Source: Streptomyces griseorubiginosus
Lineage (GTDB): Bacteria; Actinomycetota; Actinomycetes; Streptomycetales; Streptomycetaceae
Length of the DNA: 64,000 nt
Direction of reading: 5' to 3'
Assembly: GCF_001514195.1 (NCBI RefSeq)
Contig: NZ_KQ948737.1
Coordinates: forward strand, 186,001-250,000
The stretch's first letter is position 1, and every line of letters begins with the position of its first letter. Under the pieces are notes generated by a model, which worked only from the letters and a program-made list of their open reading frames with translations, had not been told where the DNA came from and made no database searches. This document shows, one piece after another, positions 57,809-64,000 of the stretch. Both the position numbers and the translations under genes were made by a program.

Positions 57809-58999
57809 ATGCCCGGATCCGTCGTCGTCGCCGGCGCGAGAACGCCCATCGGCAAGCTGATGGGCGCCCTGAGCACCCTGTCCGCGGTCGATCTCGGCGC
57901 CCATGCCATCCGCGAGGCACTGGCCGCCGCCCACGTGGACCCGCGGGCCGTCCAGGCCGTCGTCATGGGCCACGTAGTACAGGCCGGGGCGGGCCCCAAC
58001 TCGGCCCGGCAGGCCGCGGTCCGCGCCGGGATCCCCTTCTCCGTCCCGGCGAGCACCGTCAACAAGCTCTGTCCGTCCGGACTGCACGCCATCGCGCTGG
58101 CCGACCTCATGATCACCTCCGGCCGGCACGAGGTGGTCGTCGCGGGCGGCATGGAGTCCATGTCCGGCGCCCCGCACCTGCTGCGCGGATCACGCAGCGG
58201 CTGGAAGTACGGCCCGTCCGAGCTGGAGGACGCCCTGGACCGCGACGCCCTCGTGTGCGCCTTCGACGGGGTCTCCATGGGCGCGGCCACCGAGCGTTAC
58301 CAGCGGCCCTTCACCCTGACCCGGCAGGAACAGGACGAGTACAGCGCGCTGTCCCACCAACGGGCCGCCCACGCCCAGCAGTCGGGCGCGCTCTCACAGG
58401 AGATCGCGCCCGTCACGGTGACCGGACGCCGGGGCGGGACGGTGGTGGACGCCGACGAAGGCGTACGGCCGGACAGCACGCCGGAGCTGCTGGGCCGCCT
58501 GCGGTCGGCATTCTCCAGCACGGGCACCATCACCGCCGGCAACTCCTCTCAACTCTCCGACGGCGCCGCAGCCCTCGTCGTGATGAGCACCGAGCGCGCC
58601 CGGCGGGAAGGCCTGACACCTCTCGCCGAGATCGGCGCCTACGGCACGGTCGCGGGCCCCGACCCCTCCCTGCTCGTCCAACCGGCAGGAGCGGTCCGCG
58701 ACGCCCTCGACCGGGACGGCCGGCTCAAGGCAGCCGACCTGGACCTGTTCGAGATCAACGAGGCGTTCGCCGGAGTGGCCCTGGCCTCCGTACGGGAGCT
58801 GGACATCCCGGTGGACAAGGTGAACGTCAACGGCGGCGCGATCGCGCTCGGGCACCCGGTCGGCATGACGGGAGCCCGGCTGGTCCTGACCCTCGCCACG
58901 GAGCTACGGCGACGCGGAGGCGGCAGCGGAGCGGCGGCCCTGTGCGGAGGCGGCGGCCAGGGCGACGCACTGCTGCTGCATGTGCCGGCGCGGACCTGA
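57809..58999 (+). CDS. Acetyl-CoA acetyltransferase (thiolase)
   Basis: A 396-residue classical thiolase. Nucleophile Cys88 in NKLCPSGLHAI, His in GHPVGMTGARLVL, second Cys in ALCGGGGQGDA and the loop GGMESMSGAPHLL. All catalytic residues are intact, in contrast to the SCP2-type protein at 31950. It cleaves a 3-oxoacyl-CoA to acetyl-CoA and a shortened acyl-CoA. Followed by a 22-bp duplication and the reductase gene. Confidence 0.93.
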   Translation: MPGSVVVAGARTPIGKLMGALSTLSAVDLGAHAIREALAAAHVDPRAVQAVVMGHVVQAGAGPNSARQAAVRAGIPFSVPASTVNKLCPSGLHAIALADLMITSGRHEVVVAGGMESMSGAPHLLRGSRSGWKYGPSELEDALDRDALVCAFDGVSMGAATERYQRPFTLTRQEQDEYSALSHQRAAHAQQSGALSQEIAPVTVTGRRGGTVVDADEGVRPDSTPELLGRLRSAFSSTGTITAGNSSQLSDGAAALVVMSTERARREGLTPLAEIGAYGTVAGPDPSLLVQPAGAVRDALDRDGRLKAADLDLFEINEAFAGVALASVRELDIPVDKVNVNGGAIALGHPVGMTGARLVLTLATELRRRGGGSGAAALCGGGGQGDALLLHVPART

Positions 59000-59037
59000 G
59001 ACCCGGAGCGAACAGACCTCTGACCCGGAGCGAACCC
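58994..59037 (+). repeat. 22-bp direct repeat, two copies, from the thiolase stop to the reductase RBS
   Basis: Copies 58994-59015 and 59016-59037 share GACCCGGAGCGAAC. The first contains the thiolase stop codon; the second places CCGGAG as ribosome-binding site for the reductase ATG at 59040. Confidence 0.75.
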
Positions 59038-59039
59038 AC

Positions 59040-59993
59040 ATGAACGACCAACTCCCCCTGACGGTGGCCGCCCGCACCCTCGTGGCAGACGGCGTGGTCA
59101 GCCTCACCCTGCGCCGCCCCGACGGCGGCCCGCTTCCCACCTGGACACCGGGCGCCCACATCGACGTACTCCTGGACGGTGAAGCGGGCGACCTGGTCCG
59201 TCAGTACTCCCTGTGCGGACACCCGGCCGACCGCGACACCTGGCAGATCGCGGTACTGCGGGAGCCGCAGGGCCGCGGCGGCTCGGCGCACGTGCACGAC
59301 CGGCTGCTCGTAGGCGCCGACGTGCGGGTCCGCGGCCCGCGCAACAACTTCCCGCTGCGGCCCGCCGCACGCCACCTGTTCATCGCCGGCGGCGTCGGAA
59401 TCACCCCCATCCTCCCCATGGTCGAGGCGGCCGAGGCAGAGGGGGCCGACTGGAGCCTGCTCTACGGCGGCCGCACCCGGACCTCCATGGCCTTCCTGGA
59501 CCGCCTCGCCCCGCACGGCGACCGCGTCCTGGTCCGCCCCCAGGACGAGTACGGCCTGCTGGACCTCGCCGCCCACCTCGGCGTGCCCAAGGAGGGAACC
59601 CTGGTGCACGCCTGCGGTCCCGAACCCCTGCTGCGGGCGGTGCAGGAACAGTGCGCGGGGTGGCCGCCGGGCACGCTGGGTGTGGAACGGTTCACGCCCG
59701 TACCGCCGACCGGAACCGGATCGACCACGGCTTTCGCACTGGAACTCGCCCGTTCCGGGCTCACGTTGACCGTGCCGCCGGACCGTTCGGTGCTCGAAAC
59801 CGTGGAGGAGGCCGGCGTGGACGTCGACTTCTCCTGCCGGGAAGGCACCTGCGGCACCTGCGAGACCGAGGTGCTGGAGGGCGTGCCGGACCACCGCGAC
59901 TCGCTGCTGACCGAGGACGAGCGGTCCGCCGGCGACACGATGCTCATCTGCGTCTCCCGCTCGTGCGGCCCCCGCCTGGTCCTGGACCTCTGA
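59040..59993 (+). CDS. Phthalate-dioxygenase-type oxidoreductase (FMN, NAD, [2Fe-2S])
   Basis: A 317-residue electron-transfer reductase. The flavin domain has RQYSLCG (the R-x-Y-S FMN motif), the NAD domain FIAGGVGITPILPMV and YGGRTRTSMAFLD with HACGPEPLLRAV, and the C-terminal ferredoxin domain CREGTCGTCETEV (C-x4-C-x2-C) with a last Cys in MLICVSRS. This is the single-protein reductase of class IA Rieske systems, such as phthalate dioxygenase or vanillate demethylase. No oxygenase lies next to it; the Rieske protein at 39903, which has no ferredoxin neighbour, is the best partner. Confidence 0.92.
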   Translation: MNDQLPLTVAARTLVADGVVSLTLRRPDGGPLPTWTPGAHIDVLLDGEAGDLVRQYSLCGHPADRDTWQIAVLREPQGRGGSAHVHDRLLVGADVRVRGPRNNFPLRPAARHLFIAGGVGITPILPMVEAAEAEGADWSLLYGGRTRTSMAFLDRLAPHGDRVLVRPQDEYGLLDLAAHLGVPKEGTLVHACGPEPLLRAVQEQCAGWPPGTLGVERFTPVPPTGTGSTTAFALELARSGLTLTVPPDRSVLETVEEAGVDVDFSCREGTCGTCETEVLEGVPDHRDSLLTEDERSAGDTMLICVSRSCGPRLVLDL

Positions 59994-60033
59994 CACCGAT
60001 CATCCCTCGCTCACCAGAAAGGACGGGCCCCGG

Positions 60034-60894
60034 ATGCACCCCGTCACCCGTCTCGGCGTCGTCGGCTGCGGCCTCATGGGCTCCGGCATCGCCGAGGTCG
60101 CCGCCCGCCACGGCATGGACGTACGAGTCGCCGAATCCACGCCCGAGGCCGCCGAGGCGGGCCGCCGTCGCGTCACCGCCTCCCTCGACCGGGGCGTACG
60201 GCACGGCAAGCTCAGCGCGGAACAGCGCGAACAGGCCCTCGCCCGGCTGTCGTTCACCGTGGACCTCGGCGACATGGCCGACCGCCAGTTCGTCGTCGAG
60301 GCCGTCGCCGAGAACCTCGCCATCAAGACCGGGGTCCTGCGCGTCCTGGACAAGGCGGTCGAGGACCCGGCCGCGGTCCTGGCCACGAACACCTCCTCGA
60401 TCCCGGTCGTCGACCTGGCCGTCGTCACCGAGCGCCCCGAGCGGGTCATCGGCCTGCACTTCTTCAACCCTGTCCCCGTGCAGCGGCTGGTCGAGGTCAT
60501 TCCCGCGCTCGTCACCAGCGCCGAGACGGTGGCGCGAACCCGTGCGGTCGCCGAGCAGTTGGGCAAACAGACCATCCTGGCCCCCGACCGCTCCGGCTTC
60601 GTCGTCAACGCCCTCCTGGTGCCGTATCTGCTCGGCGCGGTGCGGATGGTGGAGTCGGGTGCGGCGAGTCCGGACGACATCGACCGGGGGATGGAACTCG
60701 GATGCGCGCACCCCATGGGGCCGCTGCGCCTGCTCGACCTCATCGGCCTCGACACCGCCCAGGCCGTGGCGGAGTCGATGTACGAGGAGTACAAGGAACC
60801 GCTGTACGCCCCACCGGCGTTGCTGCGCCGCATGGTCGCGGCGGGCCACCTGGGGCGGAAGAGCGGGCGCGGGTTCCATACGTACGGGAGCTGA
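60034..60894 (+). CDS. 3-hydroxyacyl-CoA dehydrogenase
   Basis: A 286-residue FadB2/HBDH-type enzyme. NAD is bound at LGVVGCGLMGSGIAEVAARHG. Catalytic motifs: TNTSSIPVVDLA, VIGLHFFNPVPVQRLVEVI (catalytic His in HFFNP), FVVNALLVPYLLGAV and the C-terminal GLDTAQAVAESMY with LGRKSGRGFHTY. It oxidises a 3-hydroxyacyl-CoA to the 3-oxo form for the thiolase encoded two genes earlier. Last gene of the plus operon, followed by a very strong terminator. Confidence 0.93.
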   Translation: MHPVTRLGVVGCGLMGSGIAEVAARHGMDVRVAESTPEAAEAGRRRVTASLDRGVRHGKLSAEQREQALARLSFTVDLGDMADRQFVVEAVAENLAIKTGVLRVLDKAVEDPAAVLATNTSSIPVVDLAVVTERPERVIGLHFFNPVPVQRLVEVIPALVTSAETVARTRAVAEQLGKQTILAPDRSGFVVNALLVPYLLGAVRMVESGAASPDDIDRGMELGCAHPMGPLRLLDLIGLDTAQAVAESMYEEYKEPLYAPPALLRRMVAAGHLGRKSGRGFHTYGS

Positions 60895-60913
60895 ACGTGG
60901 ATCCGCACATGAC

Positions 60914-60952
60914 CTCCGGGTGCTGGTGCGGCATACGCACCAGCACCCGGAG
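60914..60952. terminator. Strong bidirectional terminator ending the catabolic cluster
   Basis: A perfect 17-bp stem (60914-60930 with 60936-60952) and a 5-base loop lie between convergent genes. This is the strongest hairpin in the window and marks the border of the catabolic cluster. Confidence 0.9.
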
Positions 60953-60973
60953 ACAGTGACCCTGAATGCTCCG

Positions 60974-63900
60974 TCAGTTCACGGAGAACTGGCTGAACTT
61001 CGCGGTGCCGGGCGCCGCACCGTGTGCGCTGAAGAACACCCCCGCATCCTCGGTGCTGTTGGCGCCGGTCAGCGTCGCCGTGCCCACCGTGGTCCAGGTG
61101 GTGCCGTTGGCGGAGTAGGAGCCGGTGACCGAATTGCCGTTCCTGACCAGGCGGAGCCGGACCGGGGCGACGGCGGTTGTGCCGGTATTGGTGATGTTGG
61201 AGTCGAGGTAACCGTCACTGTTGGAGTCCGACGACAAGGAGACGCCCTGGCCCGGCGTGGCCGCGAGGACGACGTATCCGGTGGAGGACCCGGTGCCGGT
61301 GATGTCGTTGCGCAGCATCAGGCCGGCCTTGCCCCAGGTGTTGGTGTTGTCCTGGCTGTCGACATGGACGGTGACGGTCGACGACGTTCCCGCCACCCCC
61401 GACTGATAGGCCGCGGAGTACTCGTCGTCGTGTTGCGTGCCCGTGGCCCAGACGTCGATGCCCGCGTTGGTCAGGGAGGTCACTCCCTGGCTCTGGCTCA
61501 CCGCCGCCGGGATGGAGCCGTAGGCCTTGAAGGGCGACGTGACGATCCGCAGGTTGCTGAAGGTCGCGCTGCCGACGGTGGTGCTGTGGGCGGTGTGGAT
61601 GACACCGGCGTCCTGGGTGGCGGCCATGGACGGCAGGGTCACCGCCGAGCCGATCTGGTTGAAGGTGGATCCGTCGGTGGAGTAGTAGCCGGACACTTGG
61701 GTCGCGGTGCGGGTGAGCCGTACCCAGACCGGTGCCTTGACCGAGGTTGCCGTGGAGGTCAGCTGGTCGAGGTATCCGTCGCCGTTGGAGTCCCACTGGA
61801 AACTCACGCCGTTGGACGGAGTCACCACCACGGTCGCGTAGCCGGGTGAGGAGCCGCTGCCGGTGAGGTTGTTGCGCAGCACCACACCGGCCTTGGCCCA
61901 GGCGTTGGTGTTGTCGAGGTTGTCGACCCGGGCGGTGACCGAGGTGCCGTTGACGGCGGCGCCTGACCGGTAGACGGTGCCGTAGGCGTCGTCGTGCTGG
62001 CCGCCGGCACCCCAGATGTCGGCTCCCGCGTCGGTGACGGTGAAGCTGCCACCGCTCTGGCCGGTCAGGCCGGGAGTGGAGGAGTAGCCGCTGTAAGGGG
62101 CCGTGACGGGGCCCGTTGTCAGGGGCCGGTACTGGGGCTGGATGCCCGCGTTGTTCATGACCGTGCGGGCGCCGGAGGGCCAGTTGCCGTCGGATACGAC
62201 CACCGTACCGCTCACGACATTGCCGCGGTTACCGTCGGTTATGTCGGTCGAGGAGTTGCTCGTCCAGTTGTTCTGGACGGTCAGGGCACCGGTGTTGTTG
62301 GTGGAGTTGGCGTTCTCGTGGGCCCACTCGCCCACGTTGCGGAAGACGTTGTTGGTGTCCGTGAAGTGCCGGGAGCCCTCGTCGTGGTAGAAGCCGAAGT
62401 AGTTGTTGTTGGTGTGGCAGTAGTTGCGTTCGAAGGTGCTGCCGGGCGAATCCGACAGGGTGTACAGACAGCCGCCGTCGTTCATCTGCTGCATGATGTC
62501 GTGGATGTAGTTGTCGGTGATGTGGTTGTTCGCGGCGGTGGTGGGAGTCGAGTAGACGGGCTGGTAGTCGTACAGACCGCGGTTCGCGTAGTCCTGGCTG
62601 CCGCCCGGGTCGTTGACGCCCCAGCCGTAGCCGATGGTCAGCCCTGAGTAGGGCAGGTTGTACACCTCGTTGTGCGAGACGGTCGCGCCGTTGACGTAGG
62701 TCAGCAGGATGGCCGACATGTCCCGGTAGTCGATCGCCACGTCGTGGATGAGGTTGTTGCTCAGGGTGATGTTCTTGTTGGTCATCCGGCTGTCACTGGG
62801 ATGATGCGCGTCGGCCTGGAGCCCGCCCACGGCGATGCCGCCGCCGGCGTCCTGGGTGAAGACGTTGCCGTTGGCGGTGATGGTGTCGGCGCCGAGGCCG
62901 ACCCCGGTGGCGTGGGCGTTGGCGTCCTGGCCGATGCCCAGCGCCACCTGCCCGAGCTGGGTGAACCGGTTGCCGGTGAAGGTGATGTGGTCGGCGGCCG
63001 AGACCTGGACGGCGGCCGGCATCTGGTCCCAGTGGGGGCGGGTCGCCTCGAAGAGCGGGCAGCCGCTCTGGCAGGAGGTCAGCGCGTCGGAGGGGCGGTT
63101 CCAGGTGCCGGTGAGGTACGCGCCGGTCTGCTGGCTGGCGTAGCCGCGAGTGCTGGGGTCCAGCCAGCTGGTGCCGGAGAACTGGAGCCCTGAGAACGTG
63201 ATGTGGGTGGCGGGAGAGGCATAGCTTCCCCCGACGTCGATGAGCGAGTCCAGCTTCGGCACCTCGACGTCCGCGGTGCTCATGCTCTGCCCCGGCAGCG
63301 GCTTGTAGTAGAGGGTGCCGGTGCCGGTGTCGAGGTACCACTCGCCGGCCGCGTCGAGGAACTCGTAGGCGTTCTCGATGTAGAGCGATGCCGCCCGGAA
63401 GGGTTTGGTCAGGGTGTCGTAGCCGAAGGTGTTGTCGTCCCAGGCGGGCTGATCCATGGTGATGGTGCCGTTGCTGATGCCGGACACCGGGGAGTAGCGG
63501 TCGGTGAAGGAGCCGATGCCGTGGATCTCGGTCCGGCCGGGGTTCGCAAGGGTGTTGAGGTAGTTCAGCGCGCTGTTGGTGAACGTGTAGCCGCTGGTGG
63601 TCGCGGTCAGGTCGGCGCGGTTGATCGAGGATCGGGCCCTGGTCGCCAGGACGCCGTCGACGTACAGCTGCCGGGTGTCGAACCCGGTCCCGACATTGGC
63701 CTTCCAGATGTTCTTCGCCGAGTCCTGCACGGTCCAGCCCGTGGCCCGCTGCGCGCCGGTGATGACCGGGCGGGCGCCCGGCGCGGCCTTCCAGATCACC
63801 GAGTTGCCGCCGGTGCCGGAATCGGCGGAGGTGAAGGTGAGGGGGGCCGTCAGCCGGTACGTACCGTCGGCGACCTCAACCACGATGTCGCCCGTCATGG

Positions 63901-64000
63901 AGCTGCTCATCGCCCGGACGTTGGTCTTGGCCTGGGTCAGGGAGCACGGCTGGCTCGTCGAGCAGGCGGTGCCGGTGCCGTCGGGCGACACATGGAGTGT
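60974..64000 (-). CDS. Secreted right-handed beta-helix protein with two DUF1349-type domains, 5'-truncated
   Basis: The frame is open to the window's right edge, so the N-terminus and signal peptide are missing. Visible residues start TLHVSPDGTG, the opening of polysaccharide-acting beta-helix enzymes. The helix (first 640 residues) matches the plan of the protein at 10999 closely, including NIWKANVGTGFDTRQLYVDG and the acidic region NNYFGFYHDEGSRHF. Two tandem concanavalin-like DUF1349 domains follow, each with DDAYGTVYRSG or DDEYSAAYQSG-type openings and a DSNGDGYLD-like loop. A GH141-like role is possible. It replaces CBM13 with DUF1349. Confidence 0.78.
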   Translation of the reverse strand, partial: TLHVSPDGTGTACSTSQPCSLTQAKTNVRAMSSSMTGDIVVEVADGTYRLTAPLTFTSADSGTGGNSVIWKAAPGARPVITGAQRATGWTVQDSAKNIWKANVGTGFDTRQLYVDGVLATRARSSINRADLTATTSGYTFTNSALNYLNTLANPGRTEIHGIGSFTDRYSPVSGISNGTITMDQPAWDDNTFGYDTLTKPFRAASLYIENAYEFLDAAGEWYLDTGTGTLYYKPLPGQSMSTADVEVPKLDSLIDVGGSYASPATHITFSGLQFSGTSWLDPSTRGYASQQTGAYLTGTWNRPSDALTSCQSGCPLFEATRPHWDQMPAAVQVSAADHITFTGNRFTQLGQVALGIGQDANAHATGVGLGADTITANGNVFTQDAGGGIAVGGLQADAHHPSDSRMTNKNITLSNNLIHDVAIDYRDMSAILLTYVNGATVSHNEVYNLPYSGLTIGYGWGVNDPGGSQDYANRGLYDYQPVYSTPTTAANNHITDNYIHDIMQQMNDGGCLYTLSDSPGSTFERNYCHTNNNYFGFYHDEGSRHFTDTNNVFRNVGEWAHENANSTNNTGALTVQNNWTSNSSTDITDGNRGNVVSGTVVVSDGNWPSGARTVMNNAGIQPQYRPLTTGPVTAPYSGYSSTPGLTGQSGGSFTVTDAGADIWGAGGQHDDAYGTVYRSGAAVNGTSVTARVDNLDNTNAWAKAGVVLRNNLTGSGSSPGYATVVVTPSNGVSFQWDSNGDGYLDQLTSTATSVKAPVWVRLTRTATQVSGYYSTDGSTFNQIGSAVTLPSMAATQDAGVIHTAHSTTVGSATFSNLRIVTSPFKAYGSIPAAVSQSQGVTSLTNAGIDVWATGTQHDDEYSAAYQSGVAGTSSTVTVHVDSQDNTNTWGKAGLMLRNDITGTGSSTGYVVLAATPGQGVSLSSDSNSDGYLDSNITNTGTTAVAPVRLRLVRNGNSVTGSYSANGTTWTTVGTATLTGANSTEDAGVFFSAHGAAPGTAKFSQFSVN

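Noticed and set aside
23372..60894. Cholesterol degradation cluster
   Set aside because: Ltp2/DUF35 and FadE-like genes are shared, but no 3-ketosteroid dehydrogenase, extradiol dioxygenase of the Hsa type or Mce transporter is present.

Overview
The window is chromosomal DNA of a high-GC actinomycete, most likely a Streptomyces. Nearly every codon ends in G or C, GTG and TTG starts are common, several exported enzymes carry twin-arginine signals, and RICIN-type (CBM13) carbohydrate-binding domains recur. No rRNA, tRNA or CRISPR array was seen. Both edges cut genes: an MFS exporter on the left and a secreted beta-helix protein on the right.

Region 1 (1-3.7 kb) holds a partial MFS transporter, then a DHA2-type multidrug exporter divergent from an HxlR regulator. 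Three TTTG-N5-CAAA palindromes with centres exactly 49 bp apart mark this control region. Region 2 (3.9-17.2 kb) is a plant-polysaccharide island. It encodes a GH10-CBM13-GH62 fusion (xylanase plus arabinofuranosidase), an S9 peptidase, a GH43-CBM13 enzyme, a beta-helix-CBM13 protein and a GH29-CBM13 alpha-fucosidase. A related beta-helix protein with two DUF1349-type domains closes the window at 61-64 kb. Region 3 (17.3-23.3 kb) carries three regulator units: MmyB-like XRE/LLM flavin oxidoreductase, ArsR-like/I36 protease inhibitor, and LacI with a 12-bp tandem operator next to what looks like a broken target gene.

Region 4 (23.4-60.9 kb) is the most unusual part. It is a 37-kb aerobic catabolic supercluster built from CoA-ester chemistry (acyl-CoA ligase, three acyl-CoA dehydrogenases, enoyl-CoA hydratase, 3-hydroxyacyl-CoA dehydrogenase, thiolase, and an SCP2-thiolase/DUF35 pair). 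It also has two Rieske oxygenases with a ferredoxin and a phthalate-dioxygenase-type reductase, a 2-oxoacid dehydrogenase (E1alpha, E1beta, E2), several SDR and MDR oxidoreductases, a CUT2-type ABC importer and two TetR regulators. Two phosphoenolpyruvate-enzyme relatives are embedded in it. One is a pyruvate phosphate dikinase homologue whose PEP barrel and phosphohistidine look intact but whose ATP-grasp looks degenerate. The other is a rifampin-phosphotransferase-like protein that lacks an ATP-grasp. My inference is that the pathway includes a PEP-driven phosphorylation step, with a histidine phosphatase also in the cluster. The substrate cannot be named from sequence; a polycyclic, terpenoid, steroid-like or aromatic compound imported by the ABC system is plausible.

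An ACT-N13-AGT palindrome occurs in the divergent TetR-TetR promoter and again before four catabolic operons (one with ACC), suggesting a common regulon. Several gene junctions in this cluster carry short tandem repeats that duplicate a ribosome-binding site and start codon, or begin at or span a stop codon. An IS200/IS605-type TnpB element has inserted between the DUF35 gene and its thiolase partner.
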